Positions 20,601 to 28,509 of a DNA stretch of 64,000 nucleotides are shown here, one piece after another. The stretch lies in NCBI GenBank assembly GCA_000146855.1, contig GL405246.1, forward strand, positions 2,219,162 through 2,283,161, written 5' to 3'. Position numbers and translations under genes: made by a program. Under the pieces are notes generated by a model. The model searched no databases. It saw only the letters and a program-made list of their open reading frames with translations, and was not told the DNA's origin. Every line of letters begins with the position of its first letter. Positions within the stretch are counted from its first letter, which is position 1. The DNA is from [Eubacterium] yurii subsp. margaretiae ATCC 43715 (GTDB lineage Bacteria; Bacillota; Clostridia; Peptostreptococcales; Filifactoraceae).

Positions 20601-23149
20601 TCAGGTGCTCCAATTTTCTTGTAAATTACCTTAGAGTCATCTTTAAATTTAACTTCTATTGTAATGTCATTTTTATTCTTTTCTACTTGTGCAACTACAT
20701 CCTTGTTGACAGTTTGAAGTTTTCCACTTTCAACATCCACTGTAAATTCATATTTTTGTTTTTCAAATTCAACATTATTTATATTAACACTCTTTATAAG
20801 CTCTAAATCTGTAGATTTGAGTTTCTTCCCAAACGTCAATAAGAATTTATTTGAATCTTTTATTTCATGATTTTTTATTGTATAACTATCAGCTATTTTT
20901 TCTGTTGGAGTAGAATTATCTGGATAGTATACTCTTGAACCGTCTTCAAAGACTAATTGTAAAGTTTGAACTCCTTCTTTTTCTAACTTAGGAATGATTA
21001 CCGCATATTCTCTTTCTTCTTCTTCCACATAGATAGTCTTTCCTTTTTTCTTAAAAGTATAGGTATTAGTAGGGAACTCTTGAGCATTTATAGTAACAGT
21101 TTTTAGTTTTTTAAGATGCTCATCAGTCATTTCCTTAGTCAACTCTATAGTGAAAGTGTCCTTAGTCAACTTTGTTCCTTTTATAGAGTAGTTAGAAGCT
21201 ATTTTTTCGCTTGGTTTTGGTTTTTCTTCCTTTTTATAGCTTACTTTTGAATTGTCATTAAATACTATATCTAATGTGTTTACACCTTCACCATTTACCT
21301 TAGATACTATATCTTCTTCTTCTATATAGATTGTCTTTCCTTTTGTTTCAAAAGGATAATTTTCTCTATCATAAGAAGTACCGTTTATTATTACTTCTTT
21401 GATACTCTTTACATGGCCTACAGACATTTCCTTATTTAAGTTTATAGTAAATTTAGTATCTGATACTTCTGTACCTGTAATACTATAATTATCAGCTATT
21501 CCAGAAGTCTTTTCCTCTTCAGGTTGTTTGAAGTCTCCGTTCCAGTCAAGCTTTAATTTCAAATCTTTAATAGGATTGTCATATCCTTCTGGAGTTTTAT
21601 CAAGTTCTACTTCTAGCGGTATATCTGTATCTTTATGAGAAGTTGGAGCTTTTACCGCAATATCTGGTATATCAAAGCCGAATGTCTGTTCTTCTAATTT
21701 ATTAGTATTACGAAGAGTTCCATTACCATTGTATTTTACATTTTTTACCTTATATGTCTTATTTCCTATTACAAGGTCTTTAAATACAAGTTTTACTTCA
21801 TAGGCTTTGAACAAATCTCCACCCATAGTACGTTCAGTAGGATCTACATGGACATCTCTTGTGAGCATCTTATCTATATAAGATGTCTTATTCATATCAG
21901 AATTTAAAAGATATCCCTTTGCAACTCTGGGTTGGTGAACTTCGGGTTTTCCGGGATTAGTTCCATTACTAAGCACAGAGCCATCTTTAAATGTGATTTC
22001 AAGATCTATAGGTGTCTTTTCTTCTGCTTTTTTAGTAACTTCTAAGTCAGATGTCATTAGAGTACCATCAACTAAAGTTACATGGAACAAACCTGCGTCA
22101 AAGTCTTTTCCATTTACCTTTATAGTTTTTAGTAAAGCTTGAATTTTACGAACATCACCTTTTTTAAATGCAATTTTTAAATCAGGATCTCCGTATCCTT
22201 TATTTATAAAGACTTTTTCTATCTCGTATTCTGCTGCATTGCCTGTTGCAGGTGGTTTTGGTTTTTGTCCATTATTCTCATCTCTACCTTCAGGTCTTAC
22301 ATATCCAGCATCTATTTTTTGCAATATAGAGCCATCAGCAAAATTTATTATAATCTTATGTTCTTCTCTTAGCTTGAAATCTTCAATAGTTTTCTTTCCT
22401 GTAAATGTACCTGCAAAGCACATAAACTTAGCAGAAGTATTATCATTATCAGACTGCATGATAAAAGTAGGCTTATTATCATCCTCATCTCTTAGTGGAA
22501 CTTCAAGATCATCTATACTTACAGATACTATATTTTGGTTAATTTCATAAAATTTAGTACTAGATTTGTTTTCTATATAAATTAACAACGCTTCCATTGA
22601 AGCTAATTCATTTCCAACAACTCCTACCTCTGCACCGCTAATCTCCAAATTATCTGCTATATTTTTTGCAGGTGCTAATGGTTGCTCTCCAAGTTGGTTG
22701 ATTATAGTACCTGCATCTTGAGCAAGTACGTCACTTACCATACCTTGTGGAGTTTTTTCATCAGGTATAGTTACCATAGGAACACTTGGAAGAACTCCTG
22801 TATTTCCTTGTTCATTTTGTTGATTTTCCACACTTGGATTAGTTTGTTGTTCCTTATTTCCTTGTGCGTCTTTTTCATCTTTTTTCTCTACAGCGCCATT
22901 TTGATTTTCATCTGTCTTGGCGTCTTGAGTACTGCCATCTTCCACCTTTTGAGCAGGTGAGCTGTCTTGCTTATTGCCTTGTGCTTCGACCTTGTCGTCG
23001 CTCTTGGCTGAGTCTTGAGTTACCTCAAGATTTGGGTTTGCCGTTCCGTCATTTACGGTCTGGGCGTAGCTTGCAGGTACTGCCATATTGCTCGACAGCA
23101 TACAAGCTATAAGTAAAAACGAAAGAAGTTTTTTACTATTTTTACTCAT
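14624..23149 (-). CDS. Giant surface heme receptor: NEAT domains, leucine-rich repeats, SLH anchor
   Basis: 2841 residues. Approximate layout: signal peptide 1-29; Q/D/K-rich linker 30-125; five to seven beta-rich repeats of ~95 residues (pattern: IADNYSI..., inner INGK/INGT, then VFxDGS) between 150 and 1070, interrupted near 415-535 by a first divergent NEAT-like unit; a Shr/Hal-type NEAT (FFDKRVKLNV, GSGPMGG) at ~1073-1217; about ten leucine-rich repeats at ~1270-1510; three NEAT domains at ~1713-2113 (each with a VPSMAxP or VSMADK motif); a beta domain ending NHFSVYAVG; a poly-Gly linker (~2330); two more NEAT domains (~2343-2583); three SLH modules (~2657-2841). NEAT plus LRR resembles Bacillus IlsA/Hal and streptococcal Shr, known hemoglobin/heme receptors. 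SLH should hold it to secondary wall polymer. A GGAGG site is ~12 nt before the ATG. Confidence 0.9.
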   Translation of the reverse strand: MSKNSKKLLSFLLIACMLSSNMAVPASYAQTVNDGTANPNLEVTQDSAKSDDKVEAQGNKQDSSPAQKVEDGSTQDAKTDENQNGAVEKKDEKDAQGNKEQQTNPSVENQQNEQGNTGVLPSVPMVTIPDEKTPQGMVSDVLAQDAGTIINQLGEQPLAPAKNIADNLEISGAEVGVVGNELASMEALLIYIENKSSTKFYEINQNIVSVSIDDLEVPLRDEDDNKPTFIMQSDNDNTSAKFMCFAGTFTGKKTIEDFKLREEHKIIINFADGSILQKIDAGYVRPEGRDENNGQKPKPPATGNAAEYEIEKVFINKGYGDPDLKIAFKKGDVRKIQALLKTIKVNGKDFDAGLFHVTLVDGTLMTSDLEVTKKAEEKTPIDLEITFKDGSVLSNGTNPGKPEVHQPRVAKGYLLNSDMNKTSYIDKMLTRDVHVDPTERTMGGDLFKAYEVKLVFKDLVIGNKTYKVKNVKYNGNGTLRNTNKLEEQTFGFDIPDIAVKAPTSHKDTDIPLEVELDKTPEGYDNPIKDLKLKLDWNGDFKQPEEEKTSGIADNYSITGTEVSDTKFTINLNKEMSVGHVKSIKEVIINGTSYDRENYPFETKGKTIYIEEEDIVSKVNGEGVNTLDIVFNDNSKVSYKKEEKPKPSEKIASNYSIKGTKLTKDTFTIELTKEMTDEHLKKLKTVTINAQEFPTNTYTFKKKGKTIYVEEEEREYAVIIPKLEKEGVQTLQLVFEDGSRVYYPDNSTPTEKIADSYTIKNHEIKDSNKFLLTFGKKLKSTDLELIKSVNINNVEFEKQKYEFTVDVESGKLQTVNKDVVAQVEKNKNDITIEVKFKDDSKVIYKKIGAPDGGYAKKFELKGAELGKSWDGKIDKVVFKFTNRMTPNDVQEIKSIKINGKVFENGLYSFSLTFDKDLRAEHADVIKQFTENQYDLNIEVVFSDGSVTKYTKKTEKPVEKLADKFKLTKAEYEKTQSSKKFILTFANNMATEDVAKIETIKINGKDFAKEALKLTAVSGKVETQNAEVITQVENNKDNLKLEVVFNDKSVTKLDTKVEITENSGLTIDSNLPNGDYTLTFKAYVEGSNQAKASTLEGFFDKRVKLNVSGNKKTVSFLNHISADLILDFALQKGQTYVPFTKNTIETATNGSVKKMEYTVELDELTGTKLAAVLGSGPMGGSQGDVGQYNSDKYKKAEIVFDKAVTKGWTDYKVIEDEKNQKLKNDEILTEALKDNGLDTNGDQKISVEELRNAVGKRKPTSIAIDGFPMTNVIDLEGKGITDISMLKDLGPKIKGINLNGNKIEELPKGVFDNATGVTHLILGANKIRTIDKDVFKKLDKLRYIDFDGNPLVSVPEGLFDANTNLRMLSLMNTALEGVPENLIKNNKLLSELYLQDNKIKRLPEDFFSENSKLTRLTISSSQLENLPSSLGENKLYLSIIQANNNNITSIPASFASLKNVTEIELSNNKISEVPDEFFVNMIKVSKSKELRLKLGSNNIKSIPVDKMVSALNDGKEIKFFQVGMNMLPMDISNDEKAKLKKIGVSFDDESYAYYPQRTAIKATAKSENGKLKLEQNIDILELYFWQLSDIVNREKKMFTTENEFLNYLKVEGRYNNGVSTSLPRDEAIAKILSNKDVQWKVNTVITKGNDVVYSTTKENEKEGITQEFNVANLQKDEQYTITKTMYVYVPSWQMWRREVEYSTSFTSQEENEKFEQVKVKMNMENKDVPSMANPTLKPVANLEKVGDKFRYTLFFKPMNMNGISGEIGKFFIKKDGKYEEVVAKAESGEYNKSFTFELDKKVDKLPVGFKIDIMGDKIVGADIIFEYSNAPKPKPPVNQDEKTVKGYILNADGKSVSMADKSIERDVKYKKIDKKAGPFNLVLFTVKFNEMTMGQQKAGVDGLYVKLKGQWMEAKAVEGQKGVFTFEMLENAVRPGSDVDTMLDIKFKVGQHSGSEREAKLLLDWNGDFNGTNANPKPQPNPNPQPNPQEQVFDVNVSLKQADKEVPSMASPALDEKARVEYKNGVYKYTLTFKPLTMGKPPKTLTGKVTKFAIMKNGVREDLVLVENGENKTVSFELNERVEKLRSFVLADIMEQMGMSEQAVDVVFDWTNAPKPPAPSKLEMGASLTEENGVVIARIDEQEAIANIEKLANAGTLTVKVNVDENKAVKVDLPKAILQKASEKDISIEIVLPTSKVTLSKEVVSQLTRENDVKLSVKKADLTSVSQKIKDIVGTRPAVDIEVNADNKKISQFEGNIKLAIPYVKKSNEDNNRIKIYYVRDNENAQVVNGAYYDVVKNEVVFNTNHFSVYAVGYDNTTTNPSNPGKPNTGGGGGGGGGGGSSSSELKDGTHMINVWLRKTGTNNELSMASKALSKTAKVVKSGNHYTYTINFVPLEFNNLTGNVTKFYIDRNGRKTEVNGVDGEYTFSFDEKLEVLKVYVYVDIMGGERDAEIVFDWNGTKPAPAETTKIETKLKAQAVLVNDETKPSILNAALNPNAKMIQEGGKYKYVVEFKKVTQGNKSEDIESLGLRVSSQETTPIKPIKMLDSQYTRSFTFEFDKKQDKIQVSFKFDNINTDEREAYIVFKDVKADKTQTKTQAKAKTSTLKDKVEKVLSKAEAKYYTKETLAAIKKAYDEYNKGDKKAEAKLNTLLETARIEKITYVLEQGYMAGYDGNVFKPNDNISIAEAAVMFAQLVDEDAGEIKNPAVKTKHWYTDAVNKMVALSYIKVKDGEELDPNRAITRAEYAYIVAKLRNYPASETNLSDIDKDYWARAEISSLVAKGVINGYKDKTFKPENTITRAEAVTIVSRAFPTKADISKKKKFADVSEKHWAYQYIMAARKN

Positions 23150-23872
23150 AATTAAACTTTCCCTCCTAATATAAAATGTAAAGCTTTAAGTAAATATGAG
23201 ATTTTTATTTTGTACTGTTTTCATACTTAAGAGCTTTTATAATTTTGCCAATTTTCAAATTATGCTAAAAACCTGTTAAAAGACCATGTATTCATGTTAC
23301 AAAAAAGTTATTGGAAATCTCTAACATGTATAGAGTCATTTAAAATAACTACTTTGTATTATAAATGGTGATTAGTATTAATATTGAAAGCTATGGTTTA
23401 AATTATAAAAACTATTTATATTGTCACTTAGTATTTTATAATTCAAATTACAAAACACTAAGCTGATAATTAATATCTCCAAACGAAAACTTACAATTCT
23501 CATATTAATAACAACATTATAGCATAACCAATATTAATTAATAAAGATTATTATTTATAAATTCTACTAAAAAAATATAAATTTGTAAATAGTTTTTTAG
23601 CAGTTGTTAACTATTTTTATTTAATAAACTCATGTAAAAATTTTATATCCGACCTGTTCGACTCTTCATTATTTTTATTAATAGATATTTAAAGCTCTAA
23701 GCCTATATATTTTCTAATAGCTATTTCTGATATACAGCCTAATCATTAGCATTTAATAAAGTATATCAATTTCTATTTAACTATCTATAAATCAAAGAAT
23801 AGTAATAAAAACTAAGTTAGTGCCATATAATATCTTTTTTAGTATGAAGATGTCGAACAAGTCTATTTAATT
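23150..23872. other. Intergenic region with inverted repeats
   Basis: About 720 bp, very AT-rich, no gene seen. It holds a near-perfect palindrome at 23427-23462 (17-bp arms CTTAGTATTTTATAATT, two mismatches, 2-nt loop), a distant inverted pair GACCTGTTCGAC (23651-23662) / GTCGAACAAGTC (23853-23864), and a fragment matching the end of repeat family 3 (23358-23378, reverse orientation). It separates the CydDC-like pair from the giant NEAT gene, so that gene probably has its own promoter here, which I could not place. Confidence 0.45.
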
Positions 23873-25516
23873 TTAAGTTCCAAATCTATATATATCTTTT
23901 GTAATAGAAAGCGTAGACTTCCTATGCGATACTACAATTACAGTCTTGTCCTGACTTTCTTTTTTGATAGTCTTGAGTATGACCGCCTCGTTCAAGCTGT
24001 CCAGATTGCTCGTAGGCTCGTCAAGCAGCAATATAGGTGCTCCATGCAAAAATGCTCTTGCCATTGAGATTCTCTGTTTTTCTCCGGCACTTAGTTGATT
24101 TACAGCTTCGCCTATCGGTGTGTCGTATTTTTCAGGCAGTTTATCAATAAACTCGTGAATAGAGGCTTTTTTCGCCGCTTCTATTACTTCCTGCTCTGTA
24201 GCGTCGTGTTTTGCAATCCTTATATTTTCAGCTATACTTCCTTGGAATAGCATAGTTTCTTGTGTTACATAACTTTGGAGATTTCTAAGACTCTTAGTAT
24301 TGATATTTCTTACGTCCTCATCTCCGATTTTTACCTTGCCTGAATTTACATCCCAAAATCTCATTATGAGCTTGAGCATAGTAGATTTTCCGCAGCCGCT
24401 CTTTCCGAGTATTCCGACTATCTTGTTTTTCTTAAAGTCCATAGACAGCCCTTCGAAGATGGTCTTTTTTTCGTATGAAAAATCTACATTTTCCATCTTT
24501 ACATCTTCATAACTTGCATTCTTGCCGTCAAATACTTCCTCTACCTGAGGCTCTTCTTCCAAGAGCGCTATTACTCTGTATCCGCTTGAGAATGTCTGAA
24601 GTAGGTTGTTAGACAAGTTACTCAAGGCTATAAAAGGTCCAAATGATGATAGTGCAAGTGTAGTCGGTATTATCACCATTTCAAGTGAGCCTCCACTTGT
24701 TTGACTAAGATGTGAAGTGTATAGGAATATTATCACCCCTGTAGCAATTACCGCCAAATCACTTAGTGCCTTAGTCAATTCCTCGTATTTTTTGAGTTCT
24801 TCGTTTGTGCTTTCAAGCTTTGCTGTCATATCCTGCATATTGTCTATACGCTCTTTGGTATTGTCGTATTGCATACTTTCTCTTATGCCCTTAAGCGACT
24901 CAAGTACATAGCTTGTAAGATTTGCAAAGTCAGCTCTGAATTTTTTCCCGCTGTCTTCACCAAGCTTAGTGATAAGTCTCGGGATAAATATTGATGTAGC
25001 CAGATAGCCTGCAAGCAGTACAAGCATCGCTATAAAGCTGTAGTGAGCCACTATCGAAAGTGTGATTATAGCCATGAAAAATGCTATGCACACAGGTGCT
25101 ATAGTGTGGGCGAAAAACACTTCAAGCAGTTCTATATCTGTCGTTATAAGCGTAATCAGATTACCCTTGTCCTTGCCCTCAAGCTTTGCAGGTGCAAGTT
25201 TTCTAAGCACTGTAAATATTCTGTCTCTTATTATTGCCAAGACCCTAAATGCTATATAGTGTCCGCTGTATTGCTCCGCATATCTGAGTATGCCTCTTAG
25301 CACTGCAAAAGCAACAGCTATAAAAAATATTTGTGAGTAAGTTATGTTTGTAATCTCTCCAAGATATACAAGTAAACCTACACCACCAAGTACAGGTATA
25401 CCTGTCGAGCAGATAAAACCTATTACTCCCATTATTATTGTGATTGCCATTATGGGGAAGAGAGGACTTACTATCTTTAGAAGTTTGCCGATTAATGAAA
25501 TCTTACTCTTATTCAT
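23873..25516 (-). CDS. ABC exporter half, CydC-like (membrane + ATPase domains)
   Basis: 547 residues: about six transmembrane helices (1 to ~310), then an ATP-binding domain with Walker A GKSGCGKST, signature LSAGEKQRISMARA and Walker B ILLLDEPTSNLD. It overlaps the end of the 25509-27374 gene by 8 bp, so the two should form a heterodimer. The pairing resembles CydDC, which exports thiols and has been linked to heme. In this heme locus a role in heme or thiol export, or in heme detoxification, is plausible but unproven. Confidence 0.85.
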   Translation of the reverse strand: MNKSKISLIGKLLKIVSPLFPIMAITIIMGVIGFICSTGIPVLGGVGLLVYLGEITNITYSQIFFIAVAFAVLRGILRYAEQYSGHYIAFRVLAIIRDRIFTVLRKLAPAKLEGKDKGNLITLITTDIELLEVFFAHTIAPVCIAFFMAIITLSIVAHYSFIAMLVLLAGYLATSIFIPRLITKLGEDSGKKFRADFANLTSYVLESLKGIRESMQYDNTKERIDNMQDMTAKLESTNEELKKYEELTKALSDLAVIATGVIIFLYTSHLSQTSGGSLEMVIIPTTLALSSFGPFIALSNLSNNLLQTFSSGYRVIALLEEEPQVEEVFDGKNASYEDVKMENVDFSYEKKTIFEGLSMDFKKNKIVGILGKSGCGKSTMLKLIMRFWDVNSGKVKIGDEDVRNINTKSLRNLQSYVTQETMLFQGSIAENIRIAKHDATEQEVIEAAKKASIHEFIDKLPEKYDTPIGEAVNQLSAGEKQRISMARAFLHGAPILLLDEPTSNLDSLNEAVILKTIKKESQDKTVIVVSHRKSTLSITKDIYRFGT

Positions 25517-27374
25517 TTCCTCTCACCTCCGTTGCTACAGCCTTATTCATATTTTCCAAATTATCATAAACTACATAGACACTTTGGGAATCACCTGTAT
25601 TTATTTTTTTATTTTCTTCTATATTGTTTTTTAAATCTTCAACTTTATCATCTTCGTCTTTGAAAAAATCTTCAAGTTCTGCCTGTTTATTATACAGATT
25701 ATAGAAAGTCTTCTTATTTTTGATAAGTTCATCCTTCTTACCCTGTTCTACCAGGCATCCTTCTTCAAATACGAGGATATTGTCAGCATCTTCAACATTT
25801 GCCAAGCGGTGACTGATAAACAGTATAGTCTTCTTACCTCTTAGCGAGTTGATAACTGAAAGGATAATCTCTTCACTTTCCACATCTATATTTGATGTAG
25901 CTTCGTCAAAGATATATATATCAGCGTCTTTGAGTAAGGCTCTTGCTATTGCAAGTCTTTGTTTTTGTCCGCCTGATAGATTGCTTGCATTTTCTGCAAG
26001 AGCTGTATCAAGTCCGTCCTTGCTTTCCAAGAAATCCCACAAGTTAACTTCTTTGAGCTTGTCTATCATATCTTGGTCTGAGCAGTTCTTCTTTGCAATT
26101 TGAAGATTTCCTCTTACTGTTCCTTTGAAGATGTAGTTTTCATTTTTCACAAGGCAGACATTATTCCAAAGACAAGTCGGAGATATGTCTCTTATCTGAT
26201 TGCCTTTTACAGTGATATCTCCCTCGTAGTTTTTGTATTGTGTAGTTATAAGGCTTGCAAGTGTACTCTTACCGCAACCTGACTCTCCTACTATACCTAC
26301 GAAGCTTCCTTGTTTTATAGTTGTATTTATATTTTTCAGTATCTTTCTTTCGCTATTGTAAGAGAATGAAAGATTTTTTATCTCTATATCTGAGAATTTT
26401 TCTATGCTTACTTTTTCCTTGTCATCTTCTTCCAAATCCAAGATGGCAAACAATCTGTCACTTGCTGACATACCGTTCATCGCTATGTGGAAGAATGAGC
26501 CCAAGATTCTAAGCGGAATGAAAAACTCTGACGAAATCATCATTATGAAAAATGCCTGTCCTACATTTATCTTGCCGGCAGTCAGCTCCATCAGCGAGAA
26601 TATCACCCCCAGTGCCGCACCCATATAGGCTATCAAATCCATGAGTGATACAGAGTTTAACTGCATTACAAGGACCTTCATTGTTATCTTTCTGAAGTTT
26701 TCAGCATTTTCATTCATCTTTTCCTGCTGTCTCTCATCTGCATTGTATATTTTCAACGTTGTAAGACCTTGCAGATTTTCATAGAAGTCATCGCCCAATT
26801 TAGTATACTTGCCCCAATATTTTGAGAATAATTTCTTGGCGAATTTTTGTACCGCAACTATCGAAAGCGGTATCAAAGGTACGCAAAGCATTAATATTAG
26901 TGCAGTCTTGATACTGAAAGTACATATAATTGCAAATAATGTAAGCGGTGCAAGTAAACTGTAGAAGAACTGTGGCAGATATCTGCTGAAGTAAATCTCC
27001 ATCTGTTCAATACCTTCACTGAAAAGCTGTACTACTGAAGAAATGGAAACTTTCTCACCGTAATTGGCTCCAAGTCTTACTATCTTGCCGTATAGCTTAT
27101 CTCTCAGCTTGTACTTTATCTTTCCGCTTGCTGCAAAACTTTCTTTTGCAATTTTCATCCTAAAGAAATATCTTATTGCTGTCGATATAATAATTAAAGA
27201 TGAATATTGAGCAATGTTTATTGTGGCGTTTTTTTCCACAATAGCCTGTAATATCATGGCTATAGAGAATATGGCAATCACATTGCACAAAAGCCCTATC
27301 CAGTTGAAAAACACTATTTTTTTGATGTGTTTCATGCCTTCAGGCGCTTCTTTAATCAGCCTCTTTTTTATCAA
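25509..27374 (-). CDS. ABC exporter half, CydD-like (membrane + ATPase domains)
   Basis: 621 residues: an N-terminal six-helix membrane domain and an ATPase with Walker A GESGCGKST, signature LSGGQKQRLAIARA and Walker B IYIFDEATSNID. An acidic/Asn-rich tail of ~55 residues after the ATPase is unusual for the family. It precedes and overlaps the CydC-like gene by 8 bp. It follows DUF454 by 64 bp in the transcription direction, placing it in the heme operon. Substrate unknown. Confidence 0.85.
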   Translation of the reverse strand: MIKKRLIKEAPEGMKHIKKIVFFNWIGLLCNVIAIFSIAMILQAIVEKNATINIAQYSSLIIISTAIRYFFRMKIAKESFAASGKIKYKLRDKLYGKIVRLGANYGEKVSISSVVQLFSEGIEQMEIYFSRYLPQFFYSLLAPLTLFAIICTFSIKTALILMLCVPLIPLSIVAVQKFAKKLFSKYWGKYTKLGDDFYENLQGLTTLKIYNADERQQEKMNENAENFRKITMKVLVMQLNSVSLMDLIAYMGAALGVIFSLMELTAGKINVGQAFFIMMISSEFFIPLRILGSFFHIAMNGMSASDRLFAILDLEEDDKEKVSIEKFSDIEIKNLSFSYNSERKILKNINTTIKQGSFVGIVGESGCGKSTLASLITTQYKNYEGDITVKGNQIRDISPTCLWNNVCLVKNENYIFKGTVRGNLQIAKKNCSDQDMIDKLKEVNLWDFLESKDGLDTALAENASNLSGGQKQRLAIARALLKDADIYIFDEATSNIDVESEEIILSVINSLRGKKTILFISHRLANVEDADNILVFEEGCLVEQGKKDELIKNKKTFYNLYNKQAELEDFFKDEDDKVEDLKNNIEENKKINTGDSQSVYVVYDNLENMNKAVATEVRGNE

Positions 27375-27438
27375 GTGCTAACCTCCTTTTTTACTTCTAT
27401 TTTCCATCTTATAAGATGAAATAATACTAAACTTTTAT

Positions 27439-27864
27439 TTATAAATCACTATTTGTTACAGCATTTGCTTCCTTATTTTCTGTGTCATTATTTGATTGGC
27501 TGTCGCTTTTAAGCGTCTTGACATGAAGTAGGAAAAAATAATAGTGAGCTAGTAAAATTACGCCCATAAATATTCTCAAATGTAGCGACTTTGTAAAGAA
27601 CATACCTATGGAGAACAATACGGTAACAAAGGCGAGAATTTTTGCTTTTTGCTTATTATCCATGCCCTTTTTTTCTATATAACTGCCGACATAATGTTTA
27701 TATATCTTAGTATTTTTAAACCATGTGCTTATCCTGTCTGAACTTTTTGCAAAACACACAGCAGATAGGAGTAAAAAAGGTGTGGTAGGAAGTACTACCA
27801 AAGGAATGCCTAAGAGTCCCAGAGCCAACGAAATAAAACCTATTATAAGAAATACATATTTCAT
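27439..27864 (-). CDS. DUF454 (YbaN-like) membrane protein
   Basis: 141 residues with N-terminal hydrophobic segments (MKYVFLIIGFISLALGLLGIPLVVLPTTPFL) and the DUF454 hallmark LPTTPFLLLSAVCFAKSSDR followed by FKNTKIYKHYVG. Two more membrane helices occur at ~80-115, then a polar tail. The family has no established biochemical role. It lies between the flavodoxin and the CydDC-like pair in the heme locus, so a part in heme handling is suggested by context only. Confidence 0.85.
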   Translation of the reverse strand: MKYVFLIIGFISLALGLLGIPLVVLPTTPFLLLSAVCFAKSSDRISTWFKNTKIYKHYVGSYIEKKGMDNKQKAKILAFVTVLFSIGMFFTKSLHLRIFMGVILLAHYYFFLLHVKTLKSDSQSNNDTENKEANAVTNSDL

Positions 27865-27879
27865 AAGTTCACTTCTCCC

Positions 27880-28407
27880 TTATATGCACGCTTGCTGAAG
27901 TGCAAGATTGAAAGTTGACACTGCCTTTTGTATATCTTCTTCATTTGGTTCTCTTGATTTTTCACCACTATCTATCATCTTGTTTAATATAGGTTTAGGT
28001 AAGAAAAGCGGCGGTTTAGTCTTAAGCTTTTCAAGTAATGCCGGATCGACAAGCCCGTTATATATCTCAACTGCCAATAAGCTGTTTGATTTATCAGCTA
28101 ATTTATTAAGATTTCTCATTACATCTTGACCGTGTTTTGATGAGGGGTCAGCTCCCAAGGTAGCAAAAAGTGCAATCTTCTTATTTTTGATTTGCTTTAC
28201 AAATTTTTTCGCCTTAGGATGAGCAGTACCTCTGTCTATCCAAAATCCTATTACAAGGGTATCGTACTCATCAAGCATTGCCATGTCGTTTATCTCATCC
28301 ATGTCCTTTATGCTCAAATCATAGCTGTCCTTTAGATTGTCATATATTCCGTAAGCTACCTTCTTCGTATTTCCTGTCTTGCTTGAGTATATTATTAATG
28401 CCTTCAT
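27880..28407 (-). CDS. Flavodoxin-family protein
   Basis: 175 residues. The N-terminus KALIIYSSKTGNTKKVAYGI is the FMN phosphate-binding loop (SxTGNT). Downstream strands (YDTLVIGFWIDRGTAHPKAKKF; KIALFATLGADP) fit the flavodoxin fold. The C-terminal ~50 residues extend beyond a minimal flavodoxin. It is a cytoplasmic one-electron carrier by family. Its position between the heme importer ATPase and DUF454 suggests it may supply electrons for heme release or breakdown; no recognizable heme oxygenase is present in the window. Relatedness to the BilS or HmuF type is possible but not shown. Confidence 0.85.
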   Translation of the reverse strand: MKALIIYSSKTGNTKKVAYGIYDNLKDSYDLSIKDMDEINDMAMLDEYDTLVIGFWIDRGTAHPKAKKFVKQIKNKKIALFATLGADPSSKHGQDVMRNLNKLADKSNSLLAVEIYNGLVDPALLEKLKTKPPLFLPKPILNKMIDSGEKSREPNEEDIQKAVSTFNLALQQACI

Positions 28408-28509
28408 TTAGCCTCCATTTCTGTTTTTGGATTAATATGTTATTAAGTGATTTTAGTCGTTTTTTACATTTTCAGATACTTGTTGCTTATAGTTATATGA
28501 AAGTCTTTT

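Noticed and set aside
23873-27374. Assigning the ABC pair as true CydDC for cytochrome bd assembly
   Set aside because: No cydAB genes are nearby and the context is heme uptake; only the CydDC-like architecture is supported.
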